A DNA stretch of 64,000 nucleotides from Mytilus galloprovincialis (lineage: Eukaryota; Mollusca; Bivalvia; Mytilida; Mytilidae), in NCBI RefSeq assembly GCF_965363235.1, contig NC_134845.1:23438524-23502523 (forward strand), given 5' to 3'. The notes beneath the pieces are model-generated. The model saw nothing but the letters and a program-made list of their open reading frames with translations, searched no databases and was not told the origin of the DNA. Positions 24,001 through 37,400 of the stretch are shown here, piece by piece. Every line of letters begins with the position of its first letter. Within the stretch, counting starts at the first letter, position 1. The position numbers were made by a program, and so were the translations under genes.

Positions 24001-27000
24001 TTCCAGTGATGTTTGTTTTTCGTATATGCAATAAAATATTATATGACACTTTGTCTATAGTACTGGAAATAACAAAACATTTCACATGCCATGTATTTCT
24101 TTATTTGAAAACATGATACTTTCTGCACCAGTTTGTTTTTAAATTTAAATAACAGTTATAGGGGAGAATTAATGGTGGTATAACAACTAGACTTATTACT
24201 GGATGTGTTGTTATGTAAGCAAACCAACGGGTCCCACGTGAAGGACAGGACCTACATACTCTTCTGGAGCACATTAGAATCTCAGTGGTGTTTGACGTGG
24301 TTCATATTATTCGGTCTTTGGTTTTCTATGCTGCATTCCATCTGCTGTTATTTATCTTAATGTTTTTGAGCCATGACGTTGTCAGTTTATTTTTAACTTA
24401 TGAATGTCCCTTTTGGTTTACACACGTACTGTTTTTTATCTGATTGTGCAATACCAAGCGACACATTTTCAGTTCCATCGATGTTTTACACTCTGCTTTT
24501 CTAGTTATTGTAAGTAGGTAAATAAGTAATTGATGGTACATCTGATGTGACTTGGTATAAGTACAAGTCTTCGTTAAAAACTTCCGCGTAAACTACTCCG
24601 TTAAAATTCAGAACGTCAGAGTATCCGTATTTTTTCAATTTTTACTTTGTTAATTTTAATATCGCATCCATTTGTTTCGTTCTAAATATGGTATTGCAAA
24701 TGTAAAAGTTCTAGTGAGGAAGTTCAACTATTTATGATTTAATTGATATCGTAAAATATCAGACGAGAGCCACAATGTGAACCTGTTTGACGAGTGAGCG
24801 TTTAACATTGTGTTGAGCGGCTGATATTTTTATCTATACGAAGAAAAACCGGTTATCTGTTTATCGTTCTTTTACTTGTCTTTCCCCACTTCCGAAGACA
24901 GTTTTACGCTTGACGAAAGTAAGCTTGATAACGTCCCCTCTCCCATTGTGACGTTGCAGATAACTTATTCTCTCACATTGTGACGTCGCTGATAATGCCT
25001 GGTCTAGTTTTTGGGTCTTGATACGAGAATTACGGAGCGAAAGAGCAGAGTGATATAGGTATTGAAGGACGATAAAAAGTAAAATCACACAAAAATAATG
25101 AGTTCTAAGGAAAATTTAAAATGGCAAGTCCATAATAAAATGGCAAAATCGAATGATAAAACACATGAAACGAATGGAAAACAGCAGTCATATTCCTGAC
25201 TTGGTACAGGTATTTTCAAATGTAGAAAATGGTGCAATGAACTTTGTTGTATAGCGCTAAACCTCTCACTTGTATGGCAGTCGAATCCAATTCTACTATA
25301 TTTACAAATTCGACCAAAATTAGCATTTGACAAGATTTTTTTTTTAAAATAAGAAAAAAATCACAACTAACAAAGAACCTCCATAACTGTGAATTCATAT
25401 CACCAAGGCTTCTTTTTGAAAGTATCATATCGTCTAACTTTTTCTAAAATAAAATCTTGATTTGAAAGGACGAAATCTAGTTAGAAAATGTACTAAAACG
25501 TGTTTTCCCAATTTAATCACGATGTCTACGTATACATATCCGTATTCAAAATATATACTTTTGGTGAGAAAGATATTTTTCTTTTCCCAAACGGTAATGA
25601 TCTTTTCTATTACTGTCTGTTTCGAATATAATACGTTCATTACAAAATTTCTCCAGTGATTTCCATACATATTTACATGTACCTTAGGGTTTTGTCAGAA
25701 TTTTGACCAATGTTCATCCTATTCATGTTTCTATTTCTTTGTCGTCGGTTATATGTTGTCTTCATATAGGCTGGTAAAGTAGTTGTGTTCATCAGATGTC
25801 GTGTTGTCGTGGTTTTGTTATGAGATTTGGACCTTCAAATACAATTATTATGGTGCATGAATGGGATGCTCGCTTTTATAAGAGGATTAACTGAAATAAT
25901 CAGATAATATTTTGCAATCCTGTGTATCAAATATCAGAGTTTCATAAATCCAACTTTTATATATCTTGTTGTGAAAAATATTATAACTCGTATAGAAATG
26001 TAATTTTTAGTGTCAAATTATAGCTTATTGTATGTTGAATTCAAAAATATATTGTTTCTATATATTTACATTAAAGAACGGGATACAGTGCTATGAAATT
26101 GGAACCGCTTAATAAATACAGGTAGATCTTTTGAGAAAAAATTAAGATTAAATGAATACTGTATTCAAATATTTATAAATGAAGTGATGCATAAGTATGT
26201 AGATTGATGATAATCGCATGTCTGAAGTTGAAAAAAAAATAAAATCTGAAGTTGAAAAAAAAGAAGATAATTGCATGTAAACTTATACATAGATAAAACA
26301 AAATCAAAAACATTTCTATGAAAGAACTGTTCTAATCTTATGAAAAGTAGGACAGCTCTTGTCAGACACTAGAAAAGTCAAGAATATGTTCACTTCAATT
26401 ACTAAACTAATATGTTCTGTATTGTTTTACATCTGTCACGTTTGTGTCAGTACGATGACCTTTAAAGTTGATATATATCATCAACTCAATTATTTAATTG
26501 TGGATAATTTTCTTACATAGGGATTTTTATTTACCTTTTTCCTTCTTAAAGAATAAAAGAAAAGATTTTCCCTACCCAACCTTTAACGAAACTGACCAAT
26601 CCCTCAGAAAACTACTTTAATGCCTATACTATAAACCCTTTTTATTATCTAACACCCTTTTTTTACCTCAATTTTTATAGCAGAGCTGTGTATATTGATC
26701 TAGAACACATTGAATTATTAATGTGAGTAGTAAGATACAGATACGTGCAGGTAATACCTTTTTTATGACTACAAGTAGACGATGCTAATTACTTTACTTC
26801 AACCAGCGGCTTCTTGTCAAATTTATACATTATTATTTATAACACAGGAGCTCGTGTTTTGTACGATTCGTCAGTGATACGCTTTCGTACGTTTGTTCGT
26901 CTTAATCCTGTTGATCTCAAATTCAACATCAATCCAAAAACCAACGAATAAATGAGCAACATACTAAAGACCACCTTACTGCCTTCAATAGTGATAAAAC

Positions 27001-30000
27001 CATAGAGTAAGATATAAAAGGCATGCATAGATGTGAAACAATTAAAAAGAGAATACAAACGGCCTAATTGATTCTCAAAACAAAAAGTGAAAATAACGAA
27101 GGCAAACAGCAAGTATCGAAAAGGAATTACATACTCTTGAATTAAGTGACATACACATTAAGAAAAAATTTTTACCCAAAAGATCTCGATTAAACAGATG
27201 GTTATGGAGTGCAGTTTAAACATTCTAACACGCAAACAAATTTTGTAAAACTATTAAGTACAGCAAACTACTATTAAATGACAGATTGTGACGAAAGAAA
27301 TAAAACGAATAATAAAATAAAACGTTCTTTCGATGGCGATGAAAGTAAGAGCTAAATATAAAATTAAGATGTAATAGCATTAAACGAACCTTTCATGAAA
27401 TTTGCATCTGTAAGAAATGGACCAAGCGTCACCAATTGTGTCTATGCATTTCCAGTTACTATCGATGAAGCAACACGCTTTCTTTATCCCACAATACGAA
27501 TAAGACCATGCAAATGGTCCAATACTGTACTTGCACTTTATTTGCCTCGAATTCTGGGCTAAATATTGTATCAATAGTTATTAAACAAATACAGTTTATA
27601 TTATAATAACCTAAAATATATTAAATACGATACGTATAGATAAAGAAAAATATGGAACTAACGATACATTTTGCGAAGAATATTTATATAAATTTTCATT
27701 GTTACCACATGGTCTGCATAACGGTTAAAGATTCCCGATCTTTAACCCCAAAAATTAATTAAAGTAAGACGAAAATGGAAATATAGTTTCTTTCTTTGAT
27801 CGAACACCTCCCCTTTGTATAGTCAGAGATGAAATTTATAGACCATTATGCATGACAAAAATAGTTGAAAATCAAAACTATGTGCTAAAAAGGGAAAGAG
27901 TAAGCAGATCTACCTTCTTACAAAACAGACAAATATCATTTTCGAGAACAGGGAAAGGAATCATGTTGTCTTTTGAGGTGAGGGATTATCTATAACAACC
28001 AAACAGTAGGGACTTTTCGTTTTGACTTTTACTAGGAATTAAGTATTTTGTGATCTTACTGTTTCGACCCTGTCCAAAAACACTCTAATGAGAACAAGCT
28101 CTGTTGAGATGTTTATAAAATATGCATCACTTAAGAGACAATAATTGTTGAAATGCTCATAAAGCACAACATCAAATGGTGCCGTTAATGTTACCAGTTC
28201 ATAATGGAAACATCTACTCGTTAACATGGTACAGCAGAGTAGTCCCTTGTAACCATATAACCGATATGGCCTTTTCTGACTTTTGAATCAATATCCTTTG
28301 ACCCATTCCACAATTGAACGTGTACAACAAGTGACGCGAAGATTAGTTAAAAATCACACAAACTATTGCTGATGGACAGAAGTACTGTTACAACATGTCT
28401 TCCGCAAATTTCATTAAATTCATTACAAAAACAAATAAATCGATATTGGCATGTGACTCAATCTGCATTGACAGACTCACCTATATTAATACTTACATAA
28501 TCATGATTGTATTAAAAATGTAGTGAAATAGTAGACGAAAAAAAAGGCAGATTACGATAACGATGTGAATTTATTGCTGTACTTATTTACTAGAAAGTTT
28601 AGTAAACTGAACGTTAGATGTCGTAAAACATGTTGCTAGATTGGTATACAAAAGAGAGATATAAATCTATACTATTAAATGAGAAGACCTCATTTTGTGT
28701 GTCGCCTCATTCAAATTAATCATTATGCCTCTGTGTCCTATAGGTACCATGCGTAGTTTCATTTGTCACCCATTCTGATTATAATTCAGTTTGTTTTTTT
28801 TTTTATTTTTTGGGGGGGGGGAGGGGATATCGAAAAAAAAGTGTTGTTTCCGTCATCGGGCTGACTTGCATGTCATATACAAGACTTCCGTTTGGGACTG
28901 TCTTAAATGTACACACAATTTTTATAACTACTCGGGGACATGACAATTTTTTTCGCGCTTATCTGCATGTTTACTATGATGATACTACTATACTTTATAG
29001 AGACTCTCTATTTAATATATCAATGACAACTGTGGGTGATAATGTTGGAATTGATAGTAAATAGCTAATTTCTAAACACTTTATTTATAATAAATATTGT
29101 GTATATTCATAGTATACAGAAAACGCGCAAATAATTAAAATCAAAAGAAAACAAAAAAATATCGGACTTTGGAAAAAAAGGGACAGGGCTAAAAAAAATG
29201 TCCTGTCGCATTATCTATGATTTTTAATACCTTTCCTGAAATTCTTCATTTATACAATCTTTTATAAAAATTCACCGTAAACGGTTAAATACTTTCAACC
29301 AGAGACATCTGTTTCAATCACGTTATAAATGCACGCGATTTCGCGCTTGTGTTCTAGTAAGTTTTGAAATATGTTCCTTCGTCCAAATAGTGTAAAACGA
29401 TAAATCGAAGAATGATGTAAACGTAATATTATTCATCAATGATTTTAAACTTTGAGACGAACCGTTTATTTGCGTCTGCAAAGTTTTAGATTGAACATTG
29501 TCTGTTGATATTTAGAATATTTATGAAATTATAATATGTAGGTTTTTAGTCGTGAATCATTCTTCAATGCTGATCCAATTTAAAAGAATAAGCTGTCGTA
29601 AAATAATCCATTGGATTTCCATTGAAGAAGATTCTTGGCTGAAAACACATATCATATTCATAGCTATCCTAAATATCAGCACTACAATGTTAAATCTACA
29701 AAACAAAAATATTCCGGGATTCGAACTCGTGCAATACTAACACAAATAAATATTGACAGAAGCCTGACACAAATATTGTTTAGTTTGAATAGGTTTCATG
29801 TTATGTCTCAACACAATGGACTTTCACTGATATTTGATATTAAAATTCATCATTGATAGTACAAATGTTACATTTAAAAGCCTATCTTTAAATAATAAAA
29901 TTTAATTTTTGTTGTATAAGAAAATGTGACATTTTTTTCCGAAATACTAATTGATTTAGAAGAAAACAACATAAAACAAAAGCAAATTAAGAATCAATTT

Positions 30001-30668
30001 ATCAGGAAATCATAACATAGTGATCATTTAGGGTAGAATAATTGGGGAAAGAAATTATAATCCTGTGTGTAAAGCGGGTTTACAAACAAGTATAATTATT
30101 ACACAGAAAACAAAATCTGTGTAACACCATGAATTTTTTAAAAATTAAAGAAAAATTACACTTGGTTTGATCGTTTGATTATCTTACACACAATACATGT
30201 AACTAAATTAACTATCAATGATAATAATAACTTAAGATATTGTGCGTGCACTGTGAATATTTGTTTCCAACCATTGAGAAACTTCCATGAAACGAGATGA
30301 GTAGTCGATATTGAATACCATAATTACCATTCTAAGGAAGAACTGATACATCAGGCTATGTCCTGCATAGCGATTTGACGTTTAGCAGATCTCGTATCTG
30401 TAAATCCTAAGTGTTATTCATTTTCAACTTTGCAATTAAAAGTTCAGAGAACAAATATATTTACGTGCATGTAGTATATAGCATACCAATTAGCTATTCC
30501 CAAAGTTAAAGGCAATGCTAGCGACCGTTGAATTTAGTTTTTATTTTGTAACACTCCAATTTATACAGTACAACTTATAATTTACTTGCATATGTATTCA
30601 TTCAATAACCGTTAAGGCTTACCGTGGGCACTGTAGATTATGCAGAGCATCATACATTGAAGAAACAT
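21075..30668 (-). CDS. Single-pass membrane protein with six-cysteine ectodomain and PPxY tail (Shisa/WBP1-like), copy B
   Basis: Five coding exons: 30668-30623, 27558-27390, 22756-22646, 21983-21829 and 21508-21075. All have GT-AG ends and compatible phases (1,2,2,1), giving 915 bases and 304 residues. Residues 1-15 (MFLQCMMLCIIYSAH) form a signal peptide. Residues 16-72 carry exactly six cysteines (24, 38, 44, 45, 53, 67) including a CC pair. A spacer with Tyr/Glu precedes a span at about 106-125 (VIVVAMVIFVCVCCCL). A basic stop-transfer (RKQRRMRLKNRRR) and a tail follow, with PPAYE at 205-209 and PPAYED at 261-266 inside ~55-residue repeats. Known class: Shisa, WBP1/VOPP1 and CYYR1 relatives share signal peptide, CC-containing cysteine domain, one span and PY motifs. 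PY motifs bind WW domains, for example of Nedd4 ligases. By inference it is a trafficking or ubiquitin-ligase adaptor. Sequence past the stop is a decayed third tail repeat. Confidence 0.78.
22000..22640. other. Copy B intron 3; no further exon
   Basis: AT-rich intron between exons 22646-22756 and 21829-21983, with homopolymer T and A runs at 22210-22370. Nothing else recognised. Confidence 0.6.
23620..24450 (+). mobile_element. Penelope-like 3' region fragment interrupted by a MITE
   Basis: 'gaccta...ccgaattaga' and, after the insertion, 'gggtcccacgtgaagg', 'ctggagcaca' and 'ttgagccatgacgttgtcag' parallel, in the opposite orientation, the 3' flank of the Penelope-like copy at 36480-36680 ('gctccggatgggtaagg' and 'catatgtggcactcatcg'). 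It lies in intron 2 of copy B. The frames at 23623-23910 are part of it. Assignment rests on similarity to that flank. Confidence 0.55.
23794..24187 (+). mobile_element. 394-bp MITE with GG(T/G)TGTAATACCA-type terminal inverted repeats
   Basis: Left end GGTGTAATACCAAC and, read inward from the right end, GTTGTTATACCACC are imperfect inverted repeats (about 12 of 16 matching). TAGA flanks both sides (23790-23793 and 24188-24191) as a likely target duplication. Without it the flanking fragment reads continuously. A second, larger member lies at about 51170-52920. Non-coding. Confidence 0.65.
24451..27389. other. Copy B intron 2, remainder: repeats, no exon
   Basis: At 24935-24995 a 32-base near-duplication 'cattgtgacgttgcagataa' / 'cattgtgacgtcgctgataa' occurs. 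At 25085-25330 lies a minus copy of the repeat at 120-365. At 26840-27120 lies a decayed copy of the 5162-5760 family. The minus frame at 26837-27112, although rich in hydrophobic residues, falls entirely on that repeat. Confidence 0.6.
27559..30622. other. Copy B intron 1; nothing recognised
   Basis: Intron between the signal-peptide and cysteine-rich exons. Frames at 28039-28227, 28810-29064 and 29552-29856 lack splice context and family motifs. A G9 run lies at about 28812. Confidence 0.5.
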
Positions 30669-32546
30669 AGTTGATTTGGAAATTATTTTTTTTTTGTTCA
30701 AATAGGCATATATATTTCAACATAAAACATAATTATTCGGAAACAAACTAATTGTTATTAATATGGATTGGTACTTTGAAATACCTATCAACTGTTGCTA
30801 TTTCATAAATTAAGGAGAACAGGATGTCATGGTTGTTCAAAAGCACTTTAAAGTCACGAGGACAATGTGTGTTTGTTTACAGTTATCATAAATACAGTTG
30901 CCATGAGAAAGTAACAACGAGACAATCAAACACCATTAATCGAACAAAAACAGACCAATACAAGTGTATGACAAAAAATCTAGCTGACAAACAGCAGTCA
31001 TAAACAACACAGAACTGTCGAGAATAGTGGATCCTATTAAACTCATTTAGTTCAAAACCCAACACAATAAATTGTTATACCCTTGAACCGGTAATATTTA
31101 TATAAGTTAGTCAAAGAGGTTATAAACCACATCAACCAATATGTTATTGGTGTTTATTGTTTGTTTGCATTAACAATTAGTTGTATTTTCTAAAGAATTC
31201 CATCAAATATATTTGCTTTAACAATGTAGCCAAAAAGGCTAAAGACCTCGACAAGTATGTACGTGAATGTTTTTTTAGTATTTAACATAAACAATTAGGA
31301 TTGCCATTTCCAATTACACTCTAGGATAGTATCATCAATCTATTTCTATAATGTATGGAAACATACAGATCACTCTGCAAATGTTTCAATTACATTTTGG
31401 TTTAAAAAATATATGCTTAAACAAACATGATAATTTTTTTGAAACACGACCTATATAGACCAATTTAATTTTTTTTAAATACCATAGTCAGATTTTTTTT
31501 TTAAATATTACAATTTCTGTTTTCTCTTTAGAATGCTTTCGATTCCAAATGTATTAGTGTTATTAATGAAGCTTTGTTTACGGGGGTTTTGATTCATATT
31601 TCCAAAATACGTTCCGGTACATCCATAACGACAGTGTTCGTCAAAACGGAAACTCTTAGTTGAACAATAATGTCATTTTATTGTCATAATATGCACTTGT
31701 AAACGAGGAAACAATTAGAAAAATATGAAACACTTCAAATTGTGTGAAAACCCAATACTATTACAGGTATTGACGAATGAATACTCCAACGTTTAAAGGA
31801 CTTTATTGCCGAAAGGGACCAACATGTAATAAAGAAAAGCTACATACACCCGAGGTCAATTTTGCTTTGATAAATAGGAACATAAGTTTCTTAATAATTG
31901 TTGGATTAAGCACAATATCATTCAGAAATTATATGTTATCATGTCGGTTCTAAAGCCCTTACAACTAACTGTTATACTCGGGTAATTGATGTCAAACATC
32001 ATAGAACTCTTCTAAGTGTTAGAAATCAAAAGAACCTGAATGAATATGGTGCGTTGTTCTGAAATTCAGAGATGAATGGGTGCTTTAACACTTACTAAAC
32101 AATAATTAGAGAAATACCTAATGCATAATCCATTTTAGGTCAACTTTCTGGATCGAGTAAGAATCTTAGTTTTCAAATATAAACTTATCAACCCTTAGAA
32201 ATAATTCAAGAAAGTGTTATAAATAATGAAATTGTCTCGGCTTTGAATTTCACCTTTGCTCTATGATTATTTGATGTAAAATTATTAAAAGAATACCCAG
32301 ACCTATACAAGCTAACTGACATAGAGATAACCATGTAATATAATTATTTTAAATAATGAATAATTGTACAATTAAAATATTGGACAACAATGATCAAATA
32401 TATTCCATACGAAAAATATAAGTTAGCAGAGACAAAAACTAACCAGGTCATTCAGTGTAATAAATGTAAGTACCGTATACTTTTCTTGATATGATGCTGA
32501 AATTTACCAATTTACAGCAATAACTGTTGTTTCCTAGATTTAGATA
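30669..32546. other. Upstream of copy B; repeat fragment, no exon
   Basis: Probable 5' flank or untranslated region of copy B. 30890-31060 holds a decayed copy of the 'gagacaatcaaacacc' type repeat. No promoter element stands out. Confidence 0.4.
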
Positions 32547-32708
32547 TTTAAGGAATGACTGTAATATTTTTTCTGTCTATGACGAAATAACATGAAATAT
32601 GTTGTGCACGCTGAATAACGCGCGTAGCGGGTTATAATACATGTGCACCATATTTTTTTTATGTTATTTCGAATAGACTGACAAAATATTACAGTTATTT
32701 CTTATAAT
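32547..32708. repeat. Fold-back (hairpin) element, about 80-bp arms
   Basis: Left arm words 'gactgtaatattttttctgt', 'cgaaataacat' and 'gtgcac' recur inverted on the right ('gtgcacc', 'atgttatttcga', 'tgacaaaatattacagtta'). The centre is 'aacgcgcgtagcgggtta'. No spacer and no coding frame. It resembles a fold-back MITE common in mussels. Confidence 0.8.
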
Positions 32709-32889
32709 TTAATTCTTAATTCCATCTTAAACCGGCGTAAATCATATAAAAAGTTTGATTACAAAATTGTGTTTATGATATGATAAACAAAACGACGTCA
32801 GCCATTCAGAAGACGCGTTTCATCTAAAATTAAATTTAAAATTTATTCAGTATAACATTTTCAAAAACCGTGGTGTTCCTTCGTGACCT

Positions 32890-33180
32890 TCTTTCGCTCT
32901 TTATTTTTTCCTAACTGATTCGGTATGCTCGTTTCCGTAGTGATGTTTTAGATAACAATGAGCGAAATCTCGTTATTACTTGTAAATATTTAAGTTGGGA
33001 ATTTTCGTTACCACATCTTTACTAAATTCTACAGTAGATACAAAGATTTTATCTTCAAGTTTGCACATATCTGAAAAACTTATTTCAAACGGAGTAACAC
33101 CTTCGAAATTTCATGGTAATGTTGCAAACCGAGCCAGGAAAATTAGATACGATTGTTTGTATTGTTATAAATATTGATTT
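32890..33180 (+). mobile_element. Penelope-like fragment (C-terminal part), degraded
   Basis: The plus frame at 33080-33177 reads EKLISNGVTPSKFHGNV then NRARK, matching RKLISNGIAHPHFFGNV and NRAR at 6200-6070. Only this end is recognisable. Confidence 0.6.
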
Positions 33181-33971
33181 TGTTATCCGTAAATTAAAAC
33201 CATATTAAATATTACATATACTAGTATGCCCTGAACCATAATTTTTTGATACAGATAGTTCAATATTGTACACTATCATGTGTTTCTCTGACTTGTACTG
33301 TTAATGACGTCTTTACACAAAATACATTGGATGTTGTATGTTGATGTTTTAGTCATATATAAGTATTTATTTCATTTGTTGTTATTTGTTTTGATATAAC
33401 TTTCAGTAATTGCGAGTACTCTGAGATATGTTCTTTATGTCTTTTGTTGTGGAAATTTTATATTGTTCTTATTTCGTACTGCAGCACAACTGTCACAGGT
33501 TAAGGTGTGATTGAGGTCGCACAAACATATTTACCCAGCAAGTAAAACAGAACTACCAAAGATGAATTCAAACAATGCATATGAAAAAACAGAAGAAAAA
33601 AAACAAAAAGTTCAGGAAAAAGAAAAAGGAATTACTTTCGATACTAGTGACACCAACGGTGTATTCATCTTACATTGAGTCGACAAGTTGCACCTGGGGA
33701 TTAAGTATCAGGGATAAGTAGCTGTCTCTTGTGTAACCGTAAACTATTGCTGAACAAATAATAATCAATGCGTACATATACGTTCATTTCAGCTAATGCA
33801 TAAGCAAACAAATTATACCATATCTCTTGAAGTCAAAACTTCTTTTAAAACCCATTCAACTACACAAAAACTACGAATGAAATATGAATATTATTCTTTT
33901 GAAATTCCATTAAAAGTTAAGAACATAAATACACATATTATTTCACGTAAACTATCAAATATATATATATA

Positions 33972-34405
33972 TAACAAGAATGTGTCCATAGTACACAGAT
34001 GCCCCAGTCGCACTATGATTTTCTATATTTAGTGGACCCTATATTGGGGTAAAAACTATAATTTGGCATTCAATCTAGAACGATCATTTCATAGGGAACA
34101 TGCATACTAAGTTTCAAGTTGATTGGACTTCAACTTCAACAAAAACTACCTTTACCAAAAATTTCTACCTGAAATTTTGCACTATCATTTTCTATGTTCA
34201 GTCAACCGTGAAATTTGGATCAAAATTATAATTTGGCATAAAAATTAGAAACATAGGGAACATGTGTACTAAGTTTCAATTTGATTTGACTTCATTAAAA
34301 AAAACAACCTTGACCAAAAACTTTAACCTGAACGGACGGACGGACGAACAGACGCACAGACCAGAAAACACAATGCCCCTCTACTATCGTAGGTGGGGCA
34401 TAAAC
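33972..34405 (+). repeat. Bivalve repeat with GATGCCCC / GGGGCATA ends, two internal units
   Basis: Starts 'aagaatgtgtccatagtaca' 'cagatgcccc' and ends 'tatcgtaggtggggcataa'. Two internal units of about 160 bases each carry 'ataatttggcat', 'agggaacatg', 'actaagtttca' and 'gaccaaaa' words. A GGACGGACGGACGAACAGAC stretch precedes the end. Non-coding; class not assigned. Confidence 0.75.
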
Positions 34406-34476
34406 ATATCAATCAATACATTTACTCATAGCAATTCTACACTATGAATAATTTCATCTAGTTTTGGAACAAAGAG

Positions 34477-37400
34477 TTAAACATCTAATAGCTGTTTCAT
34501 TTCTCGTGGTGTTAATGTAGTTTTCGTTGGTATTTTTCTTTTTTTGAGTTCTGCCGCAGACACTTTAGGAAGAGTATGACTTTCTACATAACTATTTAAA
34601 TACTTCAAGGTGGAACGTTTTCCTTGCTGAAAATTATATAAACGAAAAATAGCATATAAATACACTTTCTACATAATTGGTAATTAGGCATTTTAAACCA
34701 TCAATATCATTTGAGTTATAATTTATACACTTAAAGCTTTTTAGTTTTATTCAGGGTATATTTTGTTCTCCTCACTTACAAATCAATGTAATGAACAGAC
34801 AACACACCAGGACATAAATTATGTTATATTGTTAGTCATACAGTTATCAAGTTTGTCTGAAACATAATATGTCTATAATATAAGGAAATGAGGTTGAAAA
34901 ACTGTTGAATATGTAATACTTTTCAGACCTTGACTGAATATTTATTACACAATGAAGCGAAAAACGTATAAAACGTTATTGATGAAAAAAAAATTAACGG
35001 TTTACTAAACGAGCCCCTTATTTCAGGTAAACAGTGACACAAAATTTACATTGCACGAAATATCACGTTGTTAATATATATGGTAGATAAGGACAGAAAA
35101 GATAAAATATTCTAGCTGCATTATAAAAAGCTTGTTGCATCTTTGGTATACACCTTATCGCTATTTGTCCGCCATTACTGGACATAACAAAGGCTTTGTT
35201 AAAATTTGGACTTCATAATACAGAATATATGACGCCAAAATGGAAAGTGATTGTTGTATGACATTAAAAGTACAAGCGGGGCAGGTTCCTAGGTCAACCG
35301 GGACAGATGTCCAAAGACACGATTGTTAACTTTACTGTACAGAAAGTCGGATTGCCTATATATTAAAAATGTAAAACAATAATAACTAAGGCCATAACGA
35401 ATGATTGCATTTCATGTTTATACATTGAATGTGTCTCCTGAATAACGATATAATAAAGTGGTGTGCATTAGAATCCTCAATTGAAACAGCGTTTGCATTA
35501 ATTGTGAAGTAATTAAACAATAACTGATTGAATAAATGTAATTGAAGTTTCATTACGAACTTACGTCCACCATAAAATCTTTGTCTTTCTCTTTTATATC
35601 GAAGTCAGTAGTATTAATGTACCATGTATTAATTCCTACAGTGCGGTCGACATCTTCGTTCTATTGTTATAAAACAAAAACCAAAATATCAGTTTAAGGC
35701 AGCAGGATTCTTATGACAATTGTTTTAAAGTTATATTAGTCAAACTATTAAGAAAGATTGTCAATGTAAGACAGTTTATGCAACTGAGAAAGTGGTGTTT
35801 CAGTAGTTTGGATATTCGCCTGACTTTAGTTTATGGCATAAATTTTTTTTTAGCGTCACTGATGAGTATTTTGTAGACGAAACGCGCGTCTGGCGTATAT
35901 ATAAAATTTAGTCCTGGTATGATGAGTTTGTTTACAACCACTGGGTCGATGCCACTGCTGGTGGAGAGTTATTTTCCCCGAGGGTATCACAAGCCCAGTA
36001 GTCAGCACTTTTTGTGCGAACATGAATTATCATTGATGTTGTTATATTTATAAATTAACTGTTTACAAAATTTTGAATTTTTTTAAATACTTAGGCTTTT
36101 CTACCTCAGGCATAAATTACCTTAGCTGTATTTGGCAACACTTTTAGGAATTTGGGATCTTTATGATCTTCAACTTCGTACTTTATTTGGCTTTTTTTTT
36201 AAACTTTTTTGGATTCGAGCGTCACTGATGAGTCTTTTGTAGACGAAACGCGCGTCTGGCGTATATATAAAATTTAGTCCTGGTATCTATGAGTTTATTT
36301 TCAAAAGATGAAATCATTAAAATCATTAAATCATCAACATACTTAAAAAAGGGACGAAGTATTCCTCAGCGAGAGTCAAACTTATAGATTGAAAATAAAG
36401 GACAATAAAAAGACTAACAAATAAATGTTGGTACAGAAGATACAACATAACAAACTAAAGACTAAGCAACACGAACCCCACCAAAATATTGGTTGCTCCG
36501 GATGGGTAAGGAGATCCTGCTCCATATGTGGCACTCATCGTGTTGCTTATGTCATTACAAATCCGATTAAAAGTATAACACGGTAGGCCACATTCATGAA
36601 AAGGGAAGGGTACTGTAGTAACGACATAAGGAACATATCCAATATCATCTGTGTAACGGTTATTCCATCACGGTCAAATAACTCGTGATGGCGTCCGTAA
36701 AATTTACGTAGGTATGATTTGTAACTCTTGGTTTAATAGCTTCCTTGTGAGTAGCAATCCTCTATAAAGGAAATTATGATAGAAAATCATCCAATCCCGG
36801 GAATATCTTATCAATTGGGAGATATGTACTCCGTATGCAGGCGCTGCTGGAATGTTGCTACATAGAAATGGAAAGTTCACAATTGGGAAGCTGGAAACAT
36901 CTCTTTTGTCGTACAGCTTTGTTATAAACCGACCCTCATTCTCAATTTCTAGATGTAAGTCAAGATATGAGGTAGACATAGCTGTAGCTTTAGTATCCTT
37001 TATTTCTAGGTCAATCACCATCTATATAGCGGAATGTAAAGTTAAAGGATACTGCTAACTTCTTATCTTTCTTCTGAAGAAATTCCTGTATGAAGTAAGC
37101 CTCATAATTATAAAGAAACATTGGTTACCATTGGAATTCCGACAGTCTGTTAAAACAACCCGTCCTCTAAACGTAACAAATATGTTGTCAATCAAGAAAT
37201 CGAGTATATTGATAATTTCAGTTTCAGATAATGTTTTGATTGAATCAGAGGGATTCTTTACAAAGTAGGATGTATCCCTCCCCAAGAGAGGATACTTGTA
37301 TCTATGTTCGCTATTCTGTTTAATGAAACAAAGTAATACCAACTCTTTCAATTTGTCTTCAAGTTGGGACTGGGGAAAACTTTTGTAAAATGAGAGAGTC

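Noticed and set aside
26837-27112. Minus-strand frame with several hydrophobic stretches, resembling a membrane protein
   Set aside because: It coincides with a decayed copy of the 'GTACGGCCTTCAAC' repeat; hydrophobicity reflects AT-rich codons.
28810-29064. 84-codon plus-strand frame beginning in a G-run
   Set aside because: Starts in a homopolymer tract inside intron 1 of the minus-strand gene; no motif.
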